DNA of 64,000 nucleotides from Toxonevra muliebris (Eukaryota; Arthropoda; Insecta; Diptera; Pallopteridae): the NCBI GenBank assembly GCA_963691655.1, contig OY829326.1, forward strand, positions 42,559,989 through 42,623,988, read 5' to 3'. Below the pieces are notes generated by a model that was not told the origin of the DNA, ran no database searches, and saw only the letters and a program-made list of their open reading frames with translations. Both the position numbers and the translations under genes were made by a program. Numbering within the stretch: the stretch's first letter is position 1; each line of letters begins with the position of its first letter. Below, one piece after another: positions 10,956 through 22,816 of the stretch.

Positions 10956-12526
10956 TTTTTGGCCCCGTGGATGTTCAAACTTTCTGAGGACTTTTCTATA
11001 TTTATGTTTCGGAATGCCTTATTTCAATATGTGATTTATTTTTTTATTCCAGGCTTTGTTTTAGCTGTCTTCGAAATTATGATTTATTCATACGTGCTAT
11101 ACAAGCTGCAGAGACTATATAGCTTAGAAAAGTTACTGCTCTTCTTAAAATAAACTGTGTGTGAAATAAAGCAGATAAGTTGGTTATAATTGGAAGATTA
11201 CTAATGAATGAGAATCGTAAATATCTTACATATTATTTTCAACTTGACTTCATAGTGAAATTTAAGCAATTTTATAATGTGTCATCATCATTTCCTTATT
11301 TCAAATAATGTTAAATACTAAACTTAACTCTCTGTATTTTATTTGGTTTTTCTGTTTTCTTTTTTTTTTTTGGTGGTTGAAGTTGTTCAATAAACGAAAG
11401 ACTCTCAACGTGCAACTTGCTGAACAATGCACTTGATTAATTAAAACTATTTGTTGTGCCATTTGTGCCATTTGTGCCACATTACGTAACACATTAAAAA
11501 TGTATGTTTATATATAAGTATTAGTGTATGTCCATTGTCAATGTGAGCCAATTATAAACAAATTGAAAGCAATCAAAGTGGCAACAACTAGTAACTAATA
11601 ACAACAACAACATAACAATCAACTACTTTCCAAGTGCTAGTGCTGCATAAAATTGCTGTTTGCGCCCACTTTTCTTGCCTACTACCACAACAACTACCAA
11701 CTACAACAACAATGAACACTTAATGTGCTCATTTTTACGTTAAAGGTCAACTTTAACTTTAGCTCGTATTTACGTCTACATCGACATCAACGGTTTCGTT
11801 TATTGAAAGAGGTTTGTTATTACTCTTTTATTTTGTTTTTTTTTTTTTGCCTTTTTTTTTTTAACAATTACAACTTTATGTAAGATGTTGTTGAGACTGA
11901 AGTTGAAGAGAAAATAACCAAACAATAAAAACAAACTAACATCAAATGGTAAACAATGAAAAATACCCAACTGGTAATTATGAAGAGAAAATGAAGGTCA
12001 ACTTTGGAAAAATGAAGTTTTCATTGTTGCCAATTGTTGGTTAAGTAAAATTAAGGTATTAAAAACATTTAGGAAAATATAAAATTTTGCTTTGCAGATT
12101 AAACAACGGAAAAATAAAATTGAAATTAAACATAAACAGAAAAGAAAAACGCACAAACACAACAACAACAACAGCAACAAGTTGAAAAAAAGTGAATTAA
12201 TTTTTAAACGCAATGAGATGAAGTGTCGCGTAACTGGCGGATATCATCGGTTCCACTTCGCAGCGCATGGATTCGAAATATGTATGTACATGCATATACA
12301 TAAATATATGTAGTATATATATGCACATATATAAAAATATGCACATAGGTGGGTGGGGGAGAGTGGGCTCGCATGGTAAATTTAAAAATATTTTTGCTTT
12401 GTTGGGCGTATGAAAAAAAAAGATTAAAATCACTCTCCACTCTAGATGATGCTGTCAATGTTTAGCTGGATGTATTGCATCTAGATTTATACACGAAGAA
12501 ATTATGGTGATGTGTCGATTCAAACT
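10956..12526. other. AT-rich noncoding stretch
   Basis: No gene was recognised. It has poly-T (11361-11372, 11837-11863), CAA-type tracts (11581-11615 and 12159-12180) and ATATGCACATA-type runs (12282-12350). Confidence 0.5.
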
Positions 12527-12538
12527 AAGCGGAGTCTG

Positions 12539-14614
12539 CTATCCTAAGAAGTGAAATATCTAGGAGTCATTCTAGATACCAAACTTCTTTGGCGTTCTTC
12601 TGTTGAGCTAAAGGTATCCAAGGCATTGGAGCCTTTTGTCAATGTAAGGCTATTTTTGGCAAAACATGGGGCTTATCACCTTATAAAGTCTTATGGCTTT
12701 ATATGGCTATGATTCGATCCATCATCACCTATGCATTCATAGTCTGGTGGAGCAGACTTAATGTTGACAGCGTTAGGAAAGCTCTTGCCAGACTTCAAAG
12801 GACTGTGGTCATTTATTGTACGGGAGCTTTTTCTACAACACCTGGCCCATCCTTGGATGGATTGCTCAACTTACCACCCCTTGATATTTTTGCTAAAGGA
12901 GAGGCTGTCAAAGTCATCTGTAGGCTTAAACGCAATGGGTATTGGTATGACACTTGCTGGGTTATTGGTGACATTGTTAAAGGTACTAATGTGGTACCTA
13001 ACAGTTCTATCAATGCCATCCGATACAATGCCAACAATTCCAGTTTTAAAACAACGCTATACAATACAAATTCCAGGGCCGGGAGTTGATTGTAAGCGTA
13101 TTTTCACTGACGGCTCCACAACAGAATTCGGTTCGGGTTCTAGAGTCTTAATTGAAAATTATGGAGTGCACCTTCACTTCTCCCTTGGGTTGCATGCTTC
13201 TGTTTTTCAAGCCGAAATTTTTGCAATCATCAAGACAATGGACCATGTTATTGATAATGGTTGGACAGAAAGGAGTATTTGTGTATTTAGGAACAGTCAG
13301 GCTGCGCTTAAATCCTTGCTTAATCCTTTAACCACGTCTAAACTCGTTATGCATTGTAAATCCAGGCTTAATTGTGTTGGAAAACACAATAGCCTGCTGT
13401 TGATATGGGTTCCTGGACACTCAGGATTTTCAGGAAATGAATCTGCTTACCTTCTGGCCAGAAAGGGTTCGGAAACTGGTTTCCTGGGCCCAGAACCTGT
13501 ACTCTCTTTGTCGTCTGCAGCCATCAAGACCACCATTAATGAGTGGGTCGACTTGACCCACAATCGTAAATGGGACGACATGAGGGAGTCATCTGTAGGC
13601 TTAAACGCAATGGGTATTGGTATGACACTTGCTGGGTTATTGGTGACATTGTTAAAGGTACTAATGTGGTACCTAACAGTTCTATCAATGCCATCCGATA
13701 CAATGCCAACAATTCCAGTTTTAAAACAACGCTATACAATACAAATTCCAGGGCCGGGAGTTGATTGTAAGCGTATTTTCACTGACGGCTCCACAACAGA
13801 ATTCGGTTCGGGTTCTAGAGTCTTAATTGAAAATTATGGAGTGCACCTTCACTTCTCCCTTGGGTTGCATGCTTCTGTTTTTCAAGCCGAAATTTTTGCA
13901 ATCATCAAGACAATGGACCATGTTATTGATAATGGTTGGACAGAAAGGAGTATCTGTGTATTTAGGAACAGTCAGGCTGCGCTTAAATCCTTGCTTAATC
14001 CTTTAACCACGTCTAAACTCGTTATGCATTGTAAATCCAGGCTTAATTGTGTTGGAAAACCCAATAGCCTGCTGTTGATATGGGTTCCTGGACACTCAGG
14101 ATTTTCAGGAAATGAATCGCCTGACCTTCTGGCCAGAAAGGGTTCGGAAACTGGTTTCCTGGGCCCAGAACCTGTACTCTCTTTGTCGTCTGCAGCCATC
14201 AAGACCACCATTAATGAGTGGGTCGACTTGACCCACAATCGTAAATGGGACGACATGAGGGGCTTTAGACAGACAAAGACCATGTTACCTGTTATCTCGA
14301 AGCGTCTAACAGACTTTCTGTTATCACTTGACAGAAAGAGCTGTAAGCAGCTGGTGGGATTATATACAGGTCATTTCTCTTGAGCCAAACATTTGCATAT
14401 GATTGGTCTGGGAGCTAGTGCCTTCTGTGCTTCCTGTGGTTTGGAGGAAGAATATGAAGAGACAGCGGATCACTTTCTTAGTGTCTGCCCCGCTTTCTGC
14501 CAGATCAGAGTAAGCATATTTGGTACTGGAGTGTTGGGAGACGAACACCTGAGCTCTCTAATACCGCAGGATCTGCTAAGATTTATTAGTAAATCTGGAA
14601 GATTTAAAGAATAG
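12539..14614 (+). pseudogene. LINE ORF2 fragment: end of RT, duplicated RNase H, Cys-rich tail
   Basis: The RT end is read in one frame (VKYLGVILDTKLLW about 12558-12600; SIITYAFIVWWSRLN about 12718-12762). The RNase H is read in another frame from about 13080, so a frameshift separates them. A 675-bp block (12912-13586) is repeated in tandem (13587-14261) and keeps frame (225 codons). This makes an open frame with two RNase H domains. Catalytic positions: FTDGS is present in both (13109 and 13784); VFQAE is present in both; the third aspartate is Asn in both (RNSQAAL, 13292 and 13967); the last is Tyr in copy 1 (13448) and Asp in copy 2 (14123). A stop at 14381 precedes the Cys tail (CASCGLEEE...CPAF, 14420-14500). 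The first ~100 residues of the long open frame are an out-of-frame reading of the RT and are not real protein. Confidence 0.85.
12912..14261 (+). repeat. Tandem direct duplication, 2 x 675 bp
   Basis: Unit 1 is 12912-13586 and unit 2 is 13587-14261, abutting exactly. By eye I count five base differences, three of them clustered at 13443-13447 against 14118-14122. It covers the end of the RT, the linker and the whole RNase H of a LINE fragment. 675 is divisible by three, so the frame is kept. Confidence 0.92.
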
Positions 14615-14889
14615 CAAAAGGGAACACAGGATATAGTACAATGGACGTAAAACTTGTCAGAGTGCTGTATTCTTGAATACTTCTTTTGTCTGTTCCAAAA
14701 AAAAAATAAATAAATAAAAGCGGAGTCTGGAAAAATGATTAAACAATAATAGAAACCGGTTCTCTTTGCTTTCTGGACGATGAGAACAGGTACTTTTATT
14801 GACAGGAGAAATGCTGAAAGCTTTTCAGACAGTAAACTCTGCCATTTTGAATATGTCTTGTTGAATAATCAAAATCGGTCGACCGGGAA

Positions 14890-15240
14890 AATTAAAGAAT
14901 CTATACAGGCTGCACTAAACGCTCTTTGAAATCCCTCTATTGTTTCAAAGCCCGTAAGCGCTGGTAAGGTAACCTCTAATCCATTTTTTTACAAGGTAAC
15001 AAGAAGCTTTCCATAATGATCCGTACTCATATAGCTGCCTCGGACTGTGGTGTATAATGGTGTTCTCAGGCTTAACACCCACGATGGTGGACCCACTATT
15101 GGATTCGCAGATGATATTGTAGTCGGTATTGTTGGAAAGCACATAAAAGAAGCTGAATGCATCGGCAATGAAACCATAAGAGATAAATTCTCATCGGTCA
15201 TAGTCGTTTCCATGCACGTATCTTCCAATTATCCTTGATT
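14890..15240 (+). pseudogene. Non-LTR reverse transcriptase core fragment
   Basis: The frame around 15047-15180 reads VYNGVLRLNTHDGGPTIGFA then DDIVVGIVGKHIKEAE. GFADDI is the RT catalytic motif (motif C), and the preceding YNGVL fits the usual lead-in. Upstream text (14890-15040) resembles RT only after frameshifts. The fragment stops soon after. It follows the LINE insertion at 12539-14717 but is a separate piece, because the motif order would be wrong for one element. Confidence 0.55.
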
Positions 15241-17390
15241 CTCTCAAGAACGCGAATAGCTAACGAACTTACTCGACGAAAGAATTACGCCAAACAATAT
15301 AAACATATGATGGCGTCAACATAATAATTTGCATCTATAATACTAGAACAGCGGCGTTGTTGGGCAGAACGAACAAGTCACCAACTAACGATGAACAGCC
15401 AGCTTGGTTAGAAGTAGTCCCGTAGGGAGATTGGTTTTAGTCAGTAGGAATCCAACATAATCATAGAACTGGAATTATGTCAATGCACAAAATAAAAAAA
15501 ATGAATTCAGCTTTGAGTCGGCCATAGAAAGGAAAATGTCTTATTAAATTGAATGGGTGGTCTTACCCCTAACCCTTTGATAAGCGCTTCTAGTTGTGTA
15601 GATATATTGTTTAAGTGCAAAATAGTAAAACTACACATTAGTCTCTAGAATAAATTGATCCAAATTGCCCCGCTTTCCTCTATAAAAATACCAATACTTA
15701 AATGTTTGTAGTATGAAATCTATGATGCATCAAACCTACACACATTTAAAGTTTATTTTCATTTGTAATGGTGACGACATGTGCAATGAAACGGAAGCTC
15801 ATGTATCTCATATGAAAGCGCACATTTTTCAATACATTTTTTCATTTATATAAAAACAAAAACATTACAAAAATTTACAAAACAATTGGAATTTTTTTTT
15901 TGTATGAAATGTACACTTGAAGGTATTAATTACAATTATTAACATGCTATAAAATGCACACATATACACACACACACACACGCATTTATAGCCACATATT
16001 TATGTATGTATGCAGCATATGTTAAATTTCAAATGATTTCATTTGCATCATCATAAAAATTAGGTAGATTCTTCAATTCACTTATTTGCCCCATGTTGAT
16101 TTAACCTGAATTTTTCATTGTAAAAAAAAATTATAGTAGATAGTTATTTTTGTTTTCGTTTTTATACACAAAAAAATCAAATTGATCAAGTGGAAATAAT
16201 TTTCTATATGAATTCAAGTCTAATGATATGTTGTCAATCACAAAAAAAATAAAACAAAATAAAAAGAAAAAAAAAGGTTAAAAAAAAACCAACAAACAGT
16301 ATGTGATTTTAGCTATGATTGCATGCGGCTTTTTACGCTTACCCAACCCCCTCTCTTTAATGTAAAGTCATCGAAGACACAAAATATCAAAATGGGTTCA
16401 TTAAAATACCCTTAGGGCGTTTCTTAACTCATTTTATCGACACTCAATAGCTTTAGCTTTTTGTTTTCAATTTTGAGAAGCACTTGAAGAAATCTACAGA
16501 GAAAAAACTGTAATGATATTGAATATTTCACATATATTCTTTTTTTTTTTGCACATCATCATCATTGAGATTAGGTATGCACTTTAATTATTGTTATTTT
16601 ATCGAGAAAGTTGCAGCCAATATCTTTTCTTTTGAATAAGCTTTAGTTACAGAAAATAAACATAGATTTTATTAACTGAAATTTTTATTGGAATTTGTGC
16701 TTGTTCGAGATTCAATTAATGTAAATATTAAGTATAAAGTTTGTAAATTGTGGTAATTGTAATTGTTGTGGTATTTCAATGTCAAGTTGACAATCTCTGT
16801 TAAAAAAAAGTTCTATTGCGGTGTCATGGGAGCATATTTCTTATTCGAATTTTGTGTGACAAATATTTGAATGTATACTAGTTATAGTAAATAATTGTAA
16901 TGATATGAGTATTTCTACAACGATGTTAATTACATAATGTTGATTACAGAAATCTAGCTTAAATATAGGATTTCATTTTGACAGTCATGAAAGAACAAGT
17001 TTTTATTGAAATAATTCAAAGCCGGATGGATGAAGGCAGAAGTAGACATTGGTATATTAATTGTTGATTATAATGGGTTATTAATAAGTTACGAAAAATT
17101 ATTTATTATTACCATTCACCCCGTCCCTTCCAATGGTATTGTCTCTGCAAACTTTAAAGCTATTAAACATAGAAAGATACTATAGAAAGAAACAACTGCT
17201 TATCTAACCCATTTCAATGAGATGATACAAACCCAATATTCTCAAGTGCTTTAAAGTAGTAGGGTACGACAAAACTCGGTTCACGAACCGAAAAAGAAAG
17301 ATATTCTGCTTTTGAAATACTGGCAACTTGGTTTTAACAAAATAAGATTTGTGAGCAAATATTTTCTTTTAAAATTTTATGCATTTGGAA
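15241..17390. other. AT-rich noncoding stretch
   Basis: No gene is visible. It has a CA dinucleotide run at 15965-15981, poly-T/A tracts (15892-15901, 16255-16290, 16544-16553), and a short palindrome CGGTTCACGAACCG at 17278-17291. Confidence 0.5.
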
Positions 17391-17404
17391 CATTCACAAA
17401 TGAA

Positions 17405-17637
17405 CGATTACACTGCCTTGCAAATGTCAACTTTTCTTGTGCGAATATGATTGTTCCTATTGTTTCCGAAGGAATTGTTTGTCTTGAAATCTGAATCTTG
17501 AATATCTTCCCACCATGTCACGTTTTCGAAAACAGCGGCCGAAATCCCCAAAAATAGCGTTTTTCCCATTTTTGAAAAAATTGGAAATCTGAACCTTAAC
17601 GTGCTACAAACTTCGCTAATATCAGAAATTAACGGGT
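17405..17637 (+). repeat. Interspersed repeat R1, copy at 17.4 kb
   Basis: It shares CAACTTTTCTTGTGCGAAT, CACGTTTT and CGTGCTACAAACTTCGCTAA blocks with 34925-35115, and the later block CGTGCTACAAACTTAGCTAA with 27965-28235. The downstream half of the repeat (CCGAGTAA...GAGCAAATACGTTGA) resumes at 18095-18230 after an insertion. No protein is encoded. The family is unknown to me. Confidence 0.7.
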
Positions 17638-17785
17638 GAACCATTCCCGTTCAAATGTGCTCTAAGCCAAATTAATCTACGGCTTCAGGGAAAAAATTTC
17701 ACGGAACTGATTTTATCTTACTTACACCCGCGGCCAGATATAATAAAAAGAGTAGTGGTTTGAAGTGTTTTGAAGGCCGCTATTT

Positions 17786-18094
17786 AGTCTGCTTTTCACA
17801 CGCCGATTTTTGGCCGATTTTTCTAATCCACTTTTTCAAATTCGCTTCTTTTTTTTGTTCCATCGTCTTCTGCTTTTATAAACAGCTATTTCGTCCGACC
17901 GATTTTGTATTTGTATTTATTTCTTTGTTATTTGTTTTACATGAGTGGAACAGAGATGCAAAACTTGTGAAAGGCAAACGTCAAAGATCGTTGGTACAGA
18001 CGATTTTGATTTGCTCACTTTCGTCTCCCCTCCCTTACAAACAGAAAATCAGTGAGAAAAATCGGCCAAAAATCGGTGTGTGTAAAAACAGACT
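17786..18094. mobile_element. MITE with ~40-bp inverted repeats
   Basis: Left arm 17786-17824 and right arm 18055-18094 are inverted copies over about 39 bases. The inner part, CCGATTTTTGGCCGATTTTT, is perfect, and the outer part differs by one indel and two bases. It is 309 bp long with no coding capacity; a chance open frame crosses it. It lies inside a copy of interspersed repeat R1, whose second half resumes immediately after it. Confidence 0.8.
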
Positions 18095-18230
18095 TACAAA
18101 TCTTACTGCATATTAGTAATCATCCGAGTAATAAGTTTCGAGCAAATACGTTGATTTTTTAAAAAATCGTCCGCCATGTTTATGTGTCATTTTGAATTTT
18201 TAAAATCAGTATGCAGATTCGTGTTCAGCA
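18095..18230 (+). repeat. Interspersed repeat R1, second half
   Basis: The text TTACAAATCTTACTGCATAT, followed by CCGAGTAATAAGTTTCGAGC and AATCGTCCGCCATGT, matches 28060-28170 closely. Together with 17405-17637 it makes one R1 copy broken by the MITE at 17786-18094 and an extra ~150 bp. Confidence 0.7.
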
Positions 18231-18357
18231 CAAAAAATTCATTTAGAAACATTAGGTACCATCTTATTAGAAAGAGATAAAAATTCGCCTGTCTTTTTCT
18301 AACTACCTATTTTTTCTACCTATATGTTTGAACAAAAATTATCCATATAAAAAATCA

Positions 18358-19312
18358 ATTTTAATCAAGAACAATTTGGCCATTATTATCTATGACTTTT
18401 TGCCATTTTTTCGGTAGCTTCAAAATTCCATAGATGTAAAACTTCTATGGTTTATCGGGAAAAAACTTGGCCAAGTGATTTACGGCGGCCCTTCTGTCGG
18501 CCAATTATAATCCATCAATAGAGTTTTGCAGAGACCGAAACAAATGATAGTCAGACGGTGCAATGTCCGGGCTGCGTCAAAACTTCCCAGCCAAGCGCAG
18601 TCAATTTTTGGCGGGTCATCAAAGATGTGTGTGACCCGACATTATAATGGTGAAACACAACACCTTTTCTGTTGGCCAATTCTGGTCGCTCTTTCTTGAT
18701 AGCTTTGTTTAAACGGTCGAATTGTGAGCAGTAGAAATCAGAATTGACTGTTTGCCCAGGTTGTTGTAGCTCATAATAGACAATTCCCTTGCAATTCCAC
18801 CAAACACGCAACATAAACTTGTTTGACGTCAATCCAGGCTTTGAAGTCGTTTATGGACCATGATTTTTTTCGTTTAATATTCTCATATTTAATCCATTTT
18901 TCATCGCCCGTAATGATTTGTTTCAAAAATGGTTCGGTTTCGTTGCGTTTCAGCAGCGTTTCACTGATGGTAATTCGGTTAATCAAATTTCTTTGTGTTA
19001 TCTCATGCGGCACCCAAATATCGAGCTTCTTTGAGTAGTCAGCCTTTTTCAAATGATTACAAACTGTCATATGGTTGATGTTTAGTGTCTCCGCTATCTC
19101 CTGACAGGTCTTGCTCCACCAGTTGTAAAATTTCATCGGTTTTTTTAGCGACTGGCCGGACAGAGCGAGGTGCATCTTTGACATCGAAATTTGGAGAACG
19201 GAATCCAGCAAACTAAAGTTGGACGGTACGTTTTGTTAAAGTATTCTCACCGAATCGGAATGTTTTTGCAGCGTTTAATACCTAGAGTATTTCTTCAAAA
19301 ACTTCGTTCATT
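18358..19312 (-). pseudogene. Mariner transposase pseudogene, nearly full length
   Basis: Read on the minus strand it starts near 19312 (MNEVFEEI), passes NFDVKDAPRS (19175-19205) and ETLNINHMTVCNHLKKADYS, then ITGDEKWIKYENIKRKKSWS (about 18860-18915). It continues with WWNCKGIVYYELQQPGQTV (about 18730-18800), VFHHYNVGSHTS (about 18630-18665) and PDIAPSDYHLFRSL (about 18530-18570), and stops near 18358. The first catalytic aspartate (GDEKW) and the third (PSDYH) remain; the second, normally HHDN, is tyrosine (HHYN). At least three frameshifts and several stops break it. It clearly differs from the mariner at 8210. The element's own inverted termini were not identified. Confidence 0.9.
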
Positions 19313-19486
19313 TTGAAATCAATGTAACTTTTTACACGAATGACGAACTACAAAACTGTCTTCACAAAAATGTAGCCTGAAATGTCAACTACCGAACGCA
19401 CATGGATCAGTGGTGCCTGGTGTATTGCAATTAATACCATCTTGTAACAAACCGAAAATACTTTTTATATGACCCAATATTTAGCA

Positions 19487-19960
19487 TTATTTAGCAGTAT
19501 CATCAGCGAAAGTTGCTGTAATTATATTGGTTGAAATTGGTACATCACTTATAAATAGAATGAAAAGCTAAGGTCGTAAAAATCGTACATTGTGGGGCTT
19601 CAGCTTTTGATTCTCTCAGTTGTGAATAGTTATTATTTTTTTTGGTTTTATTTTAAAGTATCGGTTGGGTAAATAGGATTCTAGAATTTTATAGTATTCT
19701 TTTGGCAGAAGAATATTAATTTTGTGTAGGTGACCTGCATGCCATACCTTATCAAAAACCTGAGAAACATAAAAAATACCATAGTTTCTTTTCCTCAAGA
19801 GTGTTTTCTATTATGTTAGCAATTCTATAGACCTAGTCTATTTTACGGTTGAGTGATAATTTATGAATCCGAGCAGGTGGTTGGGAATTATATTTTTCTT
19901 TTCAATTATAGATGTTAGACATTTAGTTTTTCAATCCTTTAGAATGAGAAGCTAATTCCT
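19487..19960 (-). pseudogene. Jockey-like LINE reverse transcriptase fragment
   Basis: On the minus strand, around 19830-19900, NIIPNHLLGFINYHST matches the lead-in to the RT palm. Next come YVSQVFDKVWHAGHLHKI (19720-19775), with FDKVWH standing for motif A (AFDkVWH), and YYKILESYLPNRYFKIKP (19640-19695). Then ATFADDTAK (about 19490-19515) carries the FADD active site. Stops and frameshifts are frequent. The wording is typical of the jockey/BS group, which lacks RNase H. It lies upstream of, and close to, the mariner pseudogene, but no nesting could be shown. Confidence 0.8.
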
Positions 19961-22744
19961 TTCTTTTCTTCTGCAGTTATTAAGATGTTAGCGAAATGTT
20001 GTAAATTTTGTTAAAAAAAGGGTGTCGAAAGAAACTCTTCTATCTTTCATTAGAATAGTGGAGAGTTTTTTGTCTTAATTAGAAGATACGCATGGAATAA
20101 AGGAAATCACATTTTTCTTTATAGAGTAAAATCGATACACATAGTGTTATCTGCAGTATTAGGATTTAAGTTCCCTTTTGCTTTCAGAAAACAAAGCATA
20201 AATATCTTATAAACATTAAAACGGTTAATTTCAGTTCGATAACTCAAATGTTTGAAATGAAGTTCAGCAATTATATCCTTTAAGAGTCAAGATATGTAAT
20301 TCATACTCTCATAAACGTCATCAGCTTATGGGTGTTCAAAGATACGCCGAACACAAGCTATGCAATGTCATTAGCGGTTACAGTACCTAAATTATAATTT
20401 GATATATTGACACTTTGATATTTCTAAATTGTGTTAAAAATAAATGCCATTTATTTCATACTATGAAATGTTTGAAAATATTAACCTTTTCGCTTAACAA
20501 GATTAATATGCCCAAATGTTTTACATTGTGTGTGTGTGAGTGAGTGCATTATTGTAAGTAGTAAGTAGGCACATTTCACCATGTGGCAATGTTGCAATGC
20601 AATGAATTGTAATTTCCACGTCATATATCCTACATGTCGAACACAATCAATTTCCGATGCCCTGCTGCTTTAGGCCAACTTAGTAAACCGGCAATACACA
20701 TTGGCACCGTACAAGAAGCATAAAACAACAGCTACATTTATCGAAAATGTTGTACCTACATCAGTTATTATTTGATTTGTTTTTGTTGTTTTTTTTTCTT
20801 CGGTGGGCTTACGAAAGCCAACATTGCATTGGCCTTCACTGACCACTAAAACACAGCTATAAGAAAAATAAAACAACAACACTGACGCTTGAATAGAACG
20901 GAAGTGCATGCGAACGAATGAATGGATGGATGGTTGGTTGGTTGAATGGACAGACATATAGATAGACAGATAGACAACTTAATATGCCAAAGAATAATAG
21001 TTGTAAAACAAAAGAATAAAAATTAAAAAAATAAAAAACCGAAATCGCTGCTATATTCGCTGCGCAACGATCAGAGCAAATCGTGAGTAGTGCAGTGAAT
21101 GCGTCCAGCACCGTTGGACTTTAAACAAGTTGGCAATATAGCCAAGTTTTGAGTGATGATGTTGGTTGGTGGTTAATGTCTGATGGTTGGTGTGTAGAGC
21201 TATTGAACTCTACGCTTATTGAATGCATACTAAATTGATTTTGAAATAAGCGATGACGATTACGATGAACGCGAGTAATTTTGGACACAAGTTCATTGAA
21301 AGCGAATCAACTGAAGATAGAAGTAAATTGAATAGAATTTAATTCAGTTAAATGTACCGTTAGAAGCAGAGGTATGCAAGTTAAGGCATGCGAAGTAGCG
21401 TGGTAGATACATTCACAGTAGAATGGGAGGGAGGAAGGAGTGGCGCATCACACAACAATCAATCTCAAACATTGGCAGCGGTTCAAAAAGAAAAGATATT
21501 AAGCATGAAATAAAAAAAAGAAGCAATTTTAATGTTGCACTCGTTAGCTGCACCTGAGCGCCATGATGTAGCGCTTATTTTTGCAAACAACTTGTGCGCT
21601 CTCCACACGCAGTTCAAATTTGGCGCTTCTAATAACTTTAAATTTTGTGGCACTTATCTGGTATTGGCCCAACTAAAACTGAGAGGCAGGCACCCCTACC
21701 TTCCTCCACTTTATTTATGCGCATTCAGAATAATAAATTCAGCGTGTGAAGTAACATTAATTTGCTCTTTCTCTGCTGCTACTATTTTTCGTTTTTGCTG
21801 TTGCTTTTTTTTTTTACATATTTTTGGACACGCATGTCGCCGTATTCTTTTTATTATTATTATTCTTTGCGCAGCGGCAGCGGCAGCGTGTATAAAGTTT
21901 TATTAAATTCACTGTTTTAGTTTGCTCAGTTCGTTGAACTAAAGGTGTGCGAAAAAAATTACATAATAATGTGAAAAATTTATTTAATTTTTTTTTTTTT
22001 TGGTTTTTGTACAAATTTAACGAAATTTATGGCTGAAGAATTGGAACGGAACAATTGTGGTTTATTACGGTTATATGTTTTAAAAGAGCAAAGTTTTTTC
22101 TTAAAACTAAAGTAAATACCAATAATTTCAGTGGAGGCGGAGAGTTTTTAAATGCTACTGGATTTTGATTGAAAGATTAACCAATTGCAGTTTTTTTCTG
22201 ATTGAAATTAAAGATTTTGGTGAAAAATACATCAATATTGGTATTTGTACTCCAAGACAAAGAATGTGATTAAACCGGAAAGCAGTGGATTAATTTTTGA
22301 TGTATTCGATGTGATATCAATATATGCCGTAACAAGAAACCATTCAATAATTTTTCTGTTTCCTTCTTTAACCAGAATCAGACAGAGCAAAACTGGGCAA
22401 GAAATATCCTGTCAAAATAAAATGCCATTTTAGTCGCAAAACTCGGGCGAATTTTTACTGTGCATAATTCTCAAAAATTTAATAATGCTCAAAAAAAAAA
22501 GGTTTGGAAAATTGCGGAGTTATTTCGTTATGACATAAAATCCTAATCAGCCAAAACGTAACAATAGGAGAGAGATTTAGTAGGATATAATGTCAATCAA
22601 TGGTAAACCTCGGAGTCCTTCAAGAATTGCTAATATTTCATTTTTATTAAACTTCATTCCATTTTAAAAAAATATAAATTTCATAATTCCATCTTCTCAA
22701 AAAAAAAAAAGAAAAAATAGTACAAAATCAACTCAATTGTTGTT
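19961..22744. other. AT-rich noncoding stretch
   Basis: No coding region is supported. It contains a GGAT/GGTT simple run (20918-20948), a poly-T at 21980-21996 and a short GCAGCGGCAGCGGCAGCG run (21872-21889). Open frames at 20670-21111 and 21532-21906 have composition-driven translations with no recognisable domain. Confidence 0.5.
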
Positions 22745-22750
22745 TTTATT
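22745..22750 (-). terminator. Polyadenylation signal AATAAA
   Basis: TTTATT on the plus strand reads AATAAA on the minus strand, about 67 bases past the stop codon of the secreted-peptide gene, a normal distance. Confidence 0.55.
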
Positions 22751-22816
22751 TAGAATATATTCTTGATACATTACTAAATACGAAAACTGCACAAAAGCCA
22801 AATAGTTATTTTGCGC

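Larger units (their letters stand above)
12527..14729 (+). mobile_element. 5'-truncated LINE insertion with target-site duplication and A-rich tail
   Basis: AAGCGGAGTCTG occurs at 12527-12538 and again at 14718-14729, directly after an A-rich tail of AAAAAATAAATAAATAAA type (14698-14717). That is the arrangement expected of a non-LTR insertion: target duplication, truncated element (12539-14717), tail, target duplication. Part of the second repeat overlaps the A-rich tail, so its exact length is uncertain. Confidence 0.65.

Noticed and set aside
12761..13085. N-terminal ~100 residues of the long open frame over the duplicated LINE region
   Set aside because: They are an out-of-frame reading of the reverse transcriptase end, which is clear in the other frame (12703-13089).
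17760..18116. 118-codon open frame
   Set aside because: It lies almost wholly within the MITE at 17786-18094 and spans both inverted arms.
18240..19460. Terminal inverted repeats for the mariner pseudogene
   Set aside because: Candidate ends (TTAGGTACC near 18250 and GGTCATATAAAAAGT-type text near 19460) do not pair convincingly.
21532..21906. 124-codon open frame
   Set aside because: It looks partly protein-like at the start, but ends in triplet-repeat-derived Ile/Ala/Phe text with no recognisable domain or splice context.
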